NCBI RefSeq assembly: GCF_011075055.1
Contig: NC_058149.1
Location: forward strand, 9,926,449 to 9,990,448
Reading direction: 5' to 3'
From: Mangifera indica
Lineage: Eukaryota > Streptophyta > Magnoliopsida > Sapindales > Anacardiaceae
Length of the DNA stretch: 64,000 nucleotides
The position numbers were made by a program, and so were the translations under genes. The notes beneath the pieces are model-generated. The model did no database searches. It saw only the letters and a program-made list of their open reading frames with translations, and had not been told where the DNA came from. Below, one piece after another: positions 38,732 to 50,063 of the stretch. Numbering within the stretch: the stretch's first letter is position 1; each line of letters starts with the position of its first letter.

Positions 38732-39455
38732 GGCCAAAAGACTTGTTTCCACCCAAGGTTTGATGTAATCCAAGTCCCACTCTACAATTTTTAAAAACCT
38801 AAACACTCACCCATAAGTCAATTTATATTAAAAATATCAGTTAGAGTTAAAGATAAAATCATTAATTAATAAAAAATTTTATAAAATTAAAGTTTTATTT
38901 ATTTTTCCTCCTAGGTTGAAAAACTATCATTTCCCCCACCTAAGGTTGAAAAATAAACATTTCCACCTGAGGGTTTGTTGTTTTGTCTTGCTACTGGTCC
39001 TCCATTGATCGGAGCTAGCCAACTACCATATTGGCACTCCTCCCTCTTTCAGATGATGATGAATCGTCGGTCAATTAGATATGGGTCGACTATTTATCAG
39101 CTCGAAGAAGAAACAGAATAGAAGGAGTGTCGATATAGTGGTTGGCCTGCTCCAGTCATCGAAGGAGTAGCAACGAGGCAAAACAACAAACCCTAAGAGA
39201 AAATTGTTTATTTTTCAAACCTTAAGTGGAAGGGGGGGGGGGGGGGGGGGGGAATAATAGTTTTTAAATTTAAGAGGGAAAATGTGATAAAACTTTAATT
39301 TTATAAATTTTTTTATTAAATAATGATTTTACTCTTAACTCTAATTAATATTTTTAATAAAAATTACCTTATAAGTGAATATTTAAATTTTTGAAAATGG
39401 AAGTGTAAGAGTTTAGGGTTATATCAAAACATGGGTGTGAACAAGTCTTCTGGCC
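38732..39455. mobile_element. MULE-type MITE, family M, 724 bp, private to unit A
   Basis: The ends are GGCCAAAAGACTTGTTTCCA and, inverted on the right, GTGTGAACAAGTCTTCTGGCC. The flanks are TATTATAAA (38723-38731) and TACTGTAAA (39456-39464), a 9-bp duplication with two mismatches. The paralogous empty site in unit B reads TATTATAAAGGTACTGAAAT (about 50627-50646), and unit C has the same empty site near 63942. It carries a 21-base G run (39232-39252). Confidence 0.92.
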
Positions 39456-41842
39456 TACTGTAAAGGTGCTGACATGGTTTTGGTTCTTTGAAGTAGTCCA
39501 CCAGGATCTTGCTAGGGCCAAACTTGAGAGAGGTCATTGACTTTTTTATGAGTGATGACGCCTTCCGATGGCAGTTTGACTGAAGCAGAATTTATAATTT
39601 GGCATCACTTTCGTCATATTCAAAATGTGTTAATGTATATTATCACACGTGTATATTGTGGACACGTACGTCTATTTAATGGATTCAGTCTCCATCTCCA
39701 TTTTGGTGCCATCCGTTTTGCTCTCACCTTCTATGGCAGAAGAGGCTTTAATGATTTCTCTCTAGTTTTAAATGAAGAATTCAGAATTATTTTGCATTGA
39801 GAATTAATAATGGGAATCAATCACATTAAATAAGATAAATTTTAAATCCAATAATCAATCTCATAATCACAGAATCAAATAAATTAAGAGTTTAATCTTG
39901 ATATATCGTCAGATAAAACTTAACCTTATATTATTTTATATATAAAAATTTTTCTTTTGTCACTCAAACTACCTCTTAAGATAATGTTCATATATGTTAC
40001 ATGTAATATTTTATACGTATTTGAAGATAAAGAAGGAGAGAGGGCTGGCTATATTACATGTTACATGTAATATTCAATTATATTACATGTCACATAATTA
40101 AATATTATTTTATTTTTAATTCAAAATTAATTGATAATGTGATAATATATATAAGTATATATATATTTATATATTTAAAATAAACACATATAGGAAAAAA
40201 AAAATACTTGTTAAGTTATATTTTTATTCGGGTTTTATTAAACTGAACCATGATTAATATTCCTCATATTCAAAAAATTTAAAAAAAAAAAAAATTGAGT
40301 AAAGAATATGTAGAAGAAAAAAAGAGTTATGAAATATCCAAGAAAACATTAAGAAGGTCATGGGAAATACACAATACACATGCTTCATGACAAAGTTTAC
40401 ACCATTTGAACGTGGAATTTGAAGATTGAGAATTACACGTTTCTTGTGAAATCAAAGTCTCCATTTTTACACTTAACTGCTACCAATTCAGCTCCATGCA
40501 GCGACCATTTTCGTTGCTGAAGCTTAATTTTCTGAATAAGTTGATTCACATTAACACTTTTGATAATTTTTCTTTCTTGCAATGTGAATCGTTGGGCCTC
40601 ATTAAATCAACAGATTAAATATTAAATATTGATGAACTTTTTTACTCAAGTTAGAATTTGAACCCAACAACCCCTTCTACCACTGCCTTGTCGAGACTAT
40701 GAAATTGAATATTAATTGCAGAGAAAGAATAATGGAGAGAGGACTAGTCAGACTATAGGAGATTTTAACAACAGTATGAGTTGACAATTTCATTATTCAA
40801 TTCAAACCAACCCATGAATTTACCTTATATTAAATATTAAAAAATTATGAATTCACGAATTAAATTCATAATTTAATATATGTTATTTAACAAATACAAA
40901 GTTTTTATAAAAAATCCACTGGCTAACATGTCAATATCATTGACAATTTGTCACATTTATTGTTGATTTTTTACTTTACTGTTGACTCACCCTGGTAGGA
41001 ATGGTATTGCGTGAAAATGATCTTGCAAATCTAATTTTATTTGTTATATATCAAATATTTTATAATATAATTTAAAAAAATAATAAAGTAACCTAATTAA
41101 TTTATTATTATTCTAAAAAATATCATAAATATCTTTAAAAAATTTTATATATACTTTTACTATATTATTATTTTATTTAAAAAATGTATTGAATCATAAT
41201 ATTTATTCTATGATATGTTTATTATATCATATTAATTTAATAAATTTTATGGTATGTATCATTTTATACCTAAATTATATTGATAACTATACGTGTAACT
41301 TTCGGTTGTAGAATATTCCTTTGAGAAAAGGGAGCTCAAAATAAATAGGACCACCTGTAATTTTGTTTAAATTAGGTAAAAGGAATGGTGTCGCTGGTCT
41401 GCCTAATAAATTGAGAAATTATGAGTGGGGGTTAGCCTAATTAGGCAACGAATGAAAACGAAAGTGATTCATTCCACTTGAAATGTTTTTCATGAAAATG
41501 AAATGAAAAGAGCATTAAGGTGGGTAGGTTACGTAGTCCATATTTGAGTACATGTGTGAGTGAATTTACTAGTATTATTTTGTTTAGTTTGGTTTGGCCT
41601 GTGACAGCCCGGGGGACATCAACTTTTCTAGTGATTTATTGCTTAGAAAGTGGAATAAGAGTATGTTTAAATCATAAAATTAGATTAAATTATTTAAAAA
41701 TTATAATTTGATTTGATTTGGTTTACAAAATAGTTTGTTTTAGATTTATAAATTTTGAAAAAATAGTTCATGATTTGGGTTAGGGTTTGAATGGTTTTTA
41801 AATCAAATCAAATCGTAAACTATATTTTTAATAATATATATA
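39456..41842. other. Unit A upstream region, no gene
   Basis: It is paralogous to unit B about 50640-54700 with gaps. It contains family-P-like AT stretches (about 40080-40190) and, at about 41030-41280, AT-rich sequence that recalls 26740-27110. No exon is recognisable. The paralogous comparison shows that unit B gained a hAT-like element and a family-P MITE that are missing here. Confidence 0.55.
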
Positions 41843-42770
41843 GGCCAAATAACTATTCTCAACCAAGATTTAATGCAACGGTATATTCTCATATTTTATG
41901 TTTGAAAAAAAACATTTTCTTACTCATATTTAAATTTATTAAAAAATTGAGGAAAAGACAAAAAAAAAACTATTAAATTAATAAACACTTTGTTCCTAAA
42001 ATTTTATTAAATAATTTTTTGTGTTCGGAATTTAAATTAATTTTAATAAAAAATATATAAAAAATTTACAAGTACGAATATATATGGAGGTATCAATTAT
42101 GTATAATCGCATATTTAGAGGTGTTTTGGTAATTATAAAAAAATTTAGGGGGGGTCCATGATTCTTTTCAAGGGGTTTTTGAAAATTCAAAAAAAAAAAA
42201 ACGTTTAAGGGTGTTCTTGAAATTTTTGAAGTTTTAATATGTCTTTCAATAGTTAAAAAAAACAATAATTACACTTAAAAAGAATTAAATATAATGCAAC
42301 AAATTAAGCGTTTCCATAACTTATTATTTGTATTTATCTTGTTATTTTTTTTACATGTTTATTGTATATGTATTTTATATCCATTTTACATGTTTATTTC
42401 ATATCTTAAATAACTATAATTTAATATTATTTATTAAGTGGGAAATATTTAGAAATAGATAATTTTTAATAGGTTAAAATTATAACCCAAACCGTATTTT
42501 TTTCGTTTGATTTGATTTGAAACCTAAAAAGGCTCCAAACCATTTTTTTAATTTGGTTTGAAAAAATCCTTAAACCATACTAAATCAGATTGTGTACACC
42601 CTTACACTGGTAGGGTAAATGAATATAAATTTAAGTCTAAAATTTAACAGGACCTTATACTTACAATACAACTAGTTTGGATACGAGAGAATAATGATTA
42701 AATTAACACCTACCTTATTGATCAAACAATTTACCAATTGAATCTAGCATCCATGCTTTGTTAGGCTTTT
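41843..42770. other. Partial family-M end and the last stretch paralogous to unit B
   Basis: A family-M left end (GGCCAAATAACTATTCTCAA) starts at 41843 but no right end is found, so it is truncated or too decayed. About 42690-42770 (GAATAATGATTAAATTAACACC) matches the flanks of the B-unit element at 54803-55627 and is its empty site. Confidence 0.55.
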
Positions 42771-43602
42771 GGGTCTCTTCCTCTGTAGAGAAATCCAAAT
42801 TTGTTTTATGTGAAAAGTCTAACTCATTATCTTTATTAGTTAGGGCAAAATAAAGTTTAGTATAGCAAAATAACATATATAAAACACACAAGAAGTCAGA
42901 ACACAAAAGAAAATATTAAAAGAAAAAACGTTGTGCTTAGATTATCTGTGAACATTTGTGAGAGATTTTCGTGTTTTCTCAATTTCACAGTTAGTCACTC
43001 TAATTTTTGGACTGCTAGTAGAAAACTCATTATTCTTTATTCTGTATAGTAGAAATCTTATTTTGTTTCTCAAGTAATCTGCTATTAGTGTTGAAATGCA
43101 ACTGATTGTATGTTGCAGTTCTATTTATACAACTCTTAGAAAAACATTTTTTTCTCCTTTGTCTACTATTCGATTACTTTCAAACTTTGATAAAATTTTA
43201 GTCACATTTGGTGTTATATTGTGGATGGTGGAGATGTGTTTTTGATGCTCATAATATAAGATATAGGGTTGCGAATTTTATTATGATATTCTTTATATTT
43301 TGCAGTTATGTTATTGTTGTGTTTTATTGCTTTGGAGGATGTATACCCAACTGTAGGCTAAAAATTGTGTGTCATTATTTTGTATATAGTGGATTGGTTT
43401 TTTAGAGGTGATGCCTTGTGATTTTACTCATCACATCAAAGAGGTTTTCACATTAAATTGTGGTGTTCTTTTCTATCATACTTATTTTGATTGTTTGATA
43501 TAAAAAAATCATATTTTAGTTGATTGTTTGTTAGCACATAGATCAATCAAGAGGGGGAGAGTTTGGTTTTGGTCTTGCTAGTTTGCTTGGTCTCTCTAAC
43601 AA

Positions 43603-44850
43603 GTGGTATCAAAGTTTTAGTTGTTATTGTGATTGATTAATTTAATTGAATGATGAAGTTGAACTTAAACAAGATAATTTGTTTGAATGACACCATTTAT
43701 CATATATGAAAGAATAAAATGAATGATATTTTGTTTGTGAAAATATTGCATCTTTCGGTATTTGCTTATGAGAAGCCTAAGTCTAAAAGTGATGAAGAGT
43801 GGGCATTCGAAGATCAACAAGTGTGTAATTTCATTAGGCAATTTGTTGATGATAATGTTTATAACCATATTTGCAATGAGACACATGTTCACTCTTTGTG
43901 AAGTAAACTTGAATCGTTGCATGCCTCAATTGGGTAACAACAAATTGTTCTTACTTAAGAAAATGATGCAATTGAAATATAGTGAAGAAACCTCTATGAC
44001 ATATTACTTAGATGAGTTTTAAGGGATTGTTGATCAATTGTTTGACATGAATTTTAAGTTTGATAATGAAGTTCTTGGGTTGTGGCTACTTATGGCTCTA
44101 TTGGATACTTGAGATGCTTTTTGTGTCTCGCTTACTAATTCAACTCCAAATAGGGTTGTTTCTATGGAACTTGTCAAGGGTGCTATTTTAAATGAGGAGG
44201 TGAAAAGAAAGTCTCAAAGTTTATCATTATAGTCAAATATTTTGATTTCTAAAAACAAAAGTAGAAATAAACAGAGAGATAAGACTTCTAGAGTTAAGAT
44301 CAAAATATAAGAATCTTAGTTAAGATCAAAATATAAGAATCTTAAGCGTCATCATTGTGGCAAAAAAGGTCATATCAAGTAATTTTGCTACTAGAGGAAA
44401 AGAGAGAACAAAAGCAAAAAAGGTAATGATAGGCAAGAAAAGAAGAATGCAGAGAATAATGACCACATTGTTACTATTGGGTCTAATGATCTCATTGTTG
44501 TTTATGATGAGAATGTGATCAATGTTGCTTCCTATGAGACTACTTGGGTGAGAGACAATGATGTTTCTCTTCATGTTACATTTTGGAAGCAGTTATTCAC
44601 ATTTTATATTTCTGATGACTTTGACATGTTGAGCATGGGTAATGATGTCCTAAACATGTTGTTGATATAGGAGATGTTTGCTTGGAAGCTAGAATTGGAA
44701 CACAGTTGATACTTATGGATATATGACATGTACCCGAAATCTGTTTGAATATGATTTTGACCAGTAAGCTTCGTGATGAGGGTTATTGCAATACCTTTAG
44801 TGAGGGCCAATGGCATTGGGATTTTTGGGTTGCTGAAGTTCTATGAGGTA
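43603..44850 (+). pseudogene. Decayed Ty1/copia gag-protease-integrase fragment
   Basis: A tRNA-Met-type primer binding site TGGTATCAAAGTTTTAG lies at 43603. After it, reading across stops gives copia gag (KNKMNDILFVK ... RQFVDDNVYNHICNE ... LDEF ... GIVDQLFDM), a zinc-knuckle remnant CGKKGHIK, and a protease-like WVRDNDVSLHVT where an active copy would have DSGAS. It continues into an integrase N-terminal remnant (SKLRDEGY) and is lost by about 44850; no reverse transcriptase follows. Several in-frame stops are TGA or TAA where relatives have Trp or Gln, consistent with C-to-T/G-to-A decay. A 5' LTR should end just before 43603; its start, possibly near 42940, is not certain. Confidence 0.75.
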
Positions 44851-45685
44851 GCAAAATAAACAATTAAAAATTCAACCAAACCACAAAAACCCCACTGAGG
44901 ATCACATTTAACATTATATTGTCATGAAATATGAAAACAACACTTATAGGGTGTTTGAGAATTTTAAACATGCATTAGATGACTCCTTCGGTCTTTATGT
45001 GACAATATAAACACTCTTCTGGCCCTTGGTATCTACACGAAGCATGTATGACGAAGAGGCTAAAATTGTTCACTAGAGGCTGTAAGGGCTATATGAATAA
45101 GTTATCTGTGTGAGTGAACGAGAGTTCATCGACTAGGGTTTTTAAAAGCTTTTGAAACTATGAAACGTGTTCTTATATATAAAAAACATGATGAACAACT
45201 GCTCATGTAATAGGATGGTCATTCATCCTTGATCCTTATCCATATGATCCATGATTTATCTAGATTCTTAGGGGCGAATTTGGATAAAACTTTATCCGTA
45301 AACTCACAATAAACGGGCATTCATCGTCCATGAACGGATGTTCTTAGTCAAAGAAAAGTCAAATTGGGTTGATTTAGTCCTATTGAACATTTCATAAGGT
45401 AAGTATGATTCAACTTAGTAGGCAATATTAAGCCAACTAGACTGAAATACAATTTTCCTTTGTAAAGGAGTAAATGATATTTCACTTAATATGGGATTAA
45501 AGGATATTTTATTTGTATAGGGCTTTAAATATTTTATATATGAAGGGGTTAAATGAAGTTATCTAATAAGGATTTTTTTTTTTTAAAGTATTTCTTTGTA
45601 TATCCATAAGTAATTTTAATATTTCATTTATTTAATGTTGCATGATTAAACAAAATAGAAGATGTGATGGTATTGCCGTCAATTG
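44851..45685. other. Unassigned spacer in unit A
   Basis: No coding or repeat ends are recognised. It lies between the copia fragment and the heptad tract. Confidence 0.4.
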
Positions 45686-45900
45686 TAAATTGTAAACCTT
45701 AAATCATAAACCTTAAACAATAAACCTAATCCATAAACCATAAAATTTGATCCTTAAACCCTAAACTATGAATCATAAAACTTACAACCATAACCCCAAA
45801 ATAATAAATTGTGAACTTTAAACCGTAAATCATAAACTCAAAATCGTAAACCATAAATCATAAACTCTAAACTTTAAATCGTGAACCATGAACTATTAAT
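45686..45900. repeat. Degenerate AAACCNT/TAAACC heptad tract (telomere-like), unit A
   Basis: About 30 imperfect repeats of ATAAACC, TAAACCT, CATAAAC and CCCTAAAC spacing about 7 bp. They resemble a decayed plant telomere repeat (CCCTAAA)n. A similar tract lies at 57188-57475 in unit B, also less than 1 kb before the next FMO1-like stop codon. Confidence 0.75.
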
Positions 45901-45904
45901 ATTA

Positions 45905-46438
45905 ATCGGTCATAGTGGAAGGCCATCCAATGAAGAGACGACAAAGGGATGGTGTCTCTTCGTCAATCTCTTTATCTCGAAAAAGACAGAAACAATTTGT
46001 CTCCATATCTTTCGAGACAAAGAGATGATGGAAAGTCTCTTTGTCATCTTTTCCTCGATGAAAAGATGCACAAGCTTCTAAGGCGACTAGCAGAATGATT
46101 CTGATAGTGAAGGTGAGAAGAGAAAGTTGTCAATGACGGAGTGGTGGTAAGAGAGGAGAGAAGAAAAAAACGTAGGTGTGGGGGGAGGGGGAATAGTCAT
46201 TTTTCAAAACTGGAAATATTTAGATAAAAGTGAAGTTATTAATTTTTAAAACTTGAGGAGAGAAATGAGATAAAATTATTAATTTTTTAATATTACTGAT
46301 AAAATAATAGTTTTACTCTGACTCTAACATAAAATTTTAACCGAAATTAGGTGATAAATAAGTATTTAAATTTTAAAAAATTAAAGAGTATAAGTTTAGG
46401 ATTTTACTATATTTTATACAAGAGTAGGTCTTTTGGCC
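45905..46438. mobile_element. Family-M right part, left end missing
   Basis: The right end reads ACAAGAGTAGGTCTTTTGGCC (ends 46438), and the inner arm (TTGAGGAGAGAAATGAGATAAAATTATTA with surrounding AAACT words) matches other family-M copies. No left end is seen; the heptad tract lies where it would be. Confidence 0.6.
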
Positions 46439-46713
46439 TGTCAAATAACCATCATTAAGCGTTAGCCCCTGGTACAATAACAACTAACATATTCCTTTTG
46501 GCGTCATTTTGCCTACCATAATTTCATTAAGCCACCAAAAACTTATGAAATATTTATTTAATTCCTTTTCATTAAAAAAAAAAAAAACTCGTAGGTGGTG
46601 TGATTTGCCCAATAGACAGCTACGGGGCAAATGACAACTATCAAAGGTTTTTTAAGTATATCTCCCTTGTCTTAAATATTTTGATTTGCTAAACAAGTAA
46701 TTTTGTTAGAGCT

Positions 46714-49700
46714 CTATTTTTCCAGCGCATAGTCCTGACTGCCATAAGGGCTAAATGCTTCTAGCAACCAATTCTTTTTCCTCCAAGAATTCCACCCCAT
46801 TTCTTGACAGATTTCATCACTGTGATTGATGCTGAAAGTGGAGATACAATGCCTCTTGTAGAACCTGGTGGACTGCTTTGTGACTTCTATCTCTTTAGAT
46901 ATTTGTTCGAGCATCTTCTCCACACTAGGGAGCTTGAATTTGCTGTCAATCAATCGAGCCAGCCATATGCTCCTTAGCTCAGCAGTGTGAAGATTTGACA
47001 CACTTTCAATGTAACCCACAAAACCCATGTTCGGTATCAATGGATGGATGGTGCCCCTATCAATAGAAGATTGAGCTCATATTAATTACTATCTTGTTGG
47101 AGAGATTTAGCTACATTAACAATAGTTTAGAAAGTAGATGTCTATGCAGTATGAATTACCTGTATAAGGGCATAATACCAGAAGGATATTCTAATAAGCT
47201 ACAAAAGGGCTCTGGTAAAATAGCTTTCAGCTTTTTCTTTCCATCATAACCGGTGGCAAAAATCACCACATCGGCCTCCAATTTAGTATTGTCTTCAAAC
47301 TCAATGCCACCCTCCCAGAACCACCATTTTGATGCCCTTTTGAACACAATCTTTCCCTTATCGGCCTCGGAGAAGAAATTCTCTGGCATAATAGCCATCT
47401 GGCAAGATGCATAGTCTTCCTCAAATGGGTGCTTCGGTTTAAGGCCATATTTGAGCAAAGGAAGCTTCCAAAGCAAGTAGGACTCAATAAACTTTGAAAT
47501 TCCACGCCTCTGTCAAGAATCATGTACATGTTTAACATTTCACAACCAAAAGAAAAAGGAGAAAATACACTATAATTACAGGTATGCCATGAGCTTACAA
47601 TTGGAGATAAAAGGAGGCAAAGGAGAGCCCTGAGAAAAGTTTGGTTGGGTGCTGTGTGGAAAAACTGAGAAAATCTTGTGGAATAGAAGAGAAAGAAGGG
47701 CAAACCCCAAACTTTGTAATGGGGGACTGTCCAGTGTATTGTCCTTACCAACAATGTGCATGGTTGTCCTTCCGCTCCTAAAACATATGCAACTTAGTCA
47801 GTCTACAAATTTATTTATCCAAAATGAAATAATAGTATCTTATTAAGTAATTTTAAAATAAGAGAAAAAATTAACTACGTATCACCTAATCTCAAGTTTT
47901 TAGGCATAGCTTCTAGCTGCAAGAGATGAATTGAATTTTCATGATTTCTAGGCGTTTCCATAAAGGTGAAGGTTCAATTTTGCCCGATTTGCTAAGTAAG
48001 GAAGCTAGCAAATAGATTTTCAAACGTTTCCATAAATGATGAAATTGAATCAGGCATGCTTCATTCAATGTATAAAAGTCAAAACATTAATTTTGGAATT
48101 CCAATTTGTGTAATTCAGAATGTTGAAAATGAGCATGTGCAGTCAACAAGTCAAAACAGTACCAGATTGTTGCTAGTTTCACGCTTGACCACGCTATTAA
48201 TTCAATTCAATGCCTGCCTAGTTAATTTTTATTGCTTTTTGTGTGGCTTTAAGTTTATCATTTATAAAACAGCGAGACTTCACACTAAGTATATATATAT
48301 ATATACACGAATAAGTTATATAAATTTATCTATATAAATTGAGATAATAACATCTGATTAGATAATATGATTGTTTACTTTTTATTTTTCTTTAAAATTA
48401 TTCAATTAGATACTATCGTATCATGTTATATAACAATATTAAAAAATGATGAGTCATTAGAACTGGACTCTTTCATCAATCAACTATTTTATTTCGAGAC
48501 AAATAATTAAGTGTTTGATGAAGACAACGGAGAAGTTATTGACTATCATCCACAAATTACCAGCCTTTCTTCTATTTTATGTATCTTTCATGCATCAACC
48601 AATAACACAATAATATGGTATGTATGGAAAAACAACCACTCATACATGGATCTTGATGCAATTAATATTGATGATATATGTAGAAAATTACCTTGGTTTG
48701 CCTCAGCACATTCCAAAGCTAAATCAATACCCGATTTCTTGTAGCCAACAACAACAACCCTTCTGCCCCTAAGCAGCCGAGTAGCAGCTTCCTTGTCCAG
48801 CTTACAGTAATCAAGGCAATGCAACACCTCCCCCCCAAACTTCTCAGGCCCCTTGTTCGCTGGGAAAGTTGGAATTCTTGGTATGTCGCCATACTTCCCC
48901 GTACAAACAACCACAAACTCGAATCCATACCACTGAAAAATCAAACTTCACATCAGTCTATTCAGATCCCAAGAAGATATGAGACTTGAATGACAAATTT
49001 AAAAATATGAGTTTCTAACATAAGATTTATATGATTTTGAACTTTCTTTTAATTTCAATAGTTAGTTTTTGATATATGATTCTCCTAAAATTCATATAAT
49101 TTAGTATTAGAGTCATCACCATGTATTTCAGTTGTAATCGTGCAACGCGAGTAGTTACACCAGTATTACATTATTAGCCTCACACAACCAATTTTTGTAG
49201 GCTATGGATTTCTAGTATAAGATTTATATAGTTTTGAATTCTCCAATTTTAATAACTAATTTTTTAAGTATGATTCTCCTTATGTTCATATCACAATCAC
49301 TACTTACCCCTCTATTCTTTAAAAACAAAGATATATAATATCCATGCATGCACATACATACAGACCCATCTATGAAGCTACACATACATAAATTTAATTA
49401 TATGTTCGTCAACTTTTGGAGGATAATACTCAGAAGAAGATGTTAAAAGGCTTTGAAAGAGTATTATAAGTATATTTAGAAGAAGTAATAACGACCTGAA
49501 TGGAATCTGAATTGTTAGTTTGCACAGCAACCTCCCAAACAGGATGACCCGGCAAAGGGGTGTCATATTCTCCATCAAAATCAGCGGTTCGTGAGGCAGC
49601 GATGAAGCGGATAGCCACCACTTTTGAATTGAACCTCACACACTTTAACAAATCAAAGTGTTTTGCGTAAGATTCGAGGTAATCCAGCACCTCTATATGA

Positions 49701-49945
49701 GAAGGAAAATCGGGACTACTTCTGTTAGGCCAAGGAAAATCAGTGAACTCGTAATCAGAACGAGCCGACTGAAGCTTGGTGGAGTGGTAAGAACAGCCTT
49801 TCCAGACTCCTCCAATGGAGTCCGAGGCTTCAAACACTATTGGATCATGGTGACGTAGCTGTTTAGCCGCAGCTAAACCACTTACACCAGCTCCAATAAT
49901 GGCTATTTTGGAGACCACAAGATGACTTTGGGTGTTGATCGCCAT
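46714..49945 (-). CDS. FMO1: FMO1-like flavin-containing monooxygenase, copy B, 520 aa
   Basis: Five exons on minus: 49945-49496, 48932-48692, 47777-47599, 47509-47160, 47056-46714, with exon lengths identical to copies A and C (450, 241, 179, 350, 343). All motifs are present: GAGVSG (18-23), CTGKYG (160-165), FGGEVLHCLDY (182-192; FxGxxxHxxxY kept), GYKKSG where A and C have GYKKSA (Ala218Gly), and FATGY (374-378). Of the three copies, this is the one with both the CTGKYG and FATGY threonines and with both promoter motifs, so it is the best candidate for the fully functional gene. The start is the ATG at 49945; the in-frame TTG 15 nt upstream is not used. The predicted role is N-hydroxypipecolate formation in immunity, from homology. 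Confidence 0.94.
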
Positions 49946-50022
49946 GCTTGCTTGGAACAAGATGAGGGTTTTTTTGATTGAATGAAGAGGTTCTTTGTGA
50001 AATGGCCAAGAACTTTGAGGTG

Positions 50023-50063
50023 TATTTATATTGCATTAGATGGGGTTTTCCTAAAAGCACGTG
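50023..50063 (-). promoter_or_regulatory. Promoter elements of FMO1-like copy B
   Basis: On the minus strand, G-box CACGTG (50063-50058) is followed by TATA box TATAAATA (50030-50023), 78 bp before the ATG. Both motifs are canonical here. Confidence 0.7.

Larger units (their letters stand above)
34680..46650. repeat. Tandem unit A (about 12.0 kb) with FMO1-like copy A
   Basis: Unit A starts at the 3' flank shared with units B and C and runs to where the same flank recurs (CTCCCTTGTCTTAAATATT at about 46660). Stop-to-stop distance to copy B is 11,979 bp. Paralogous non-coding sequence can be followed from the gene through about 42770 (matching B to about 55690). Heptad-type tracts near the right edge of both A and B suggest the unit is larger than that. 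Differences are mostly private insertions of mobile elements. Confidence 0.8.

Noticed and set aside
42940..43602. Complete 5' LTR of the copia element
   Set aside because: The right end next to the primer site is plausible, but I could not find a certain TG start or a target duplication, so it is only mentioned.
49946..49960. Upstream extension MFQAS before the FMO1-like Met (also in copy C)
   Set aside because: The first codon is TTG, not ATG. The ATG at 49945 aligns with the starts in A and C, and copy A lacks the extension.
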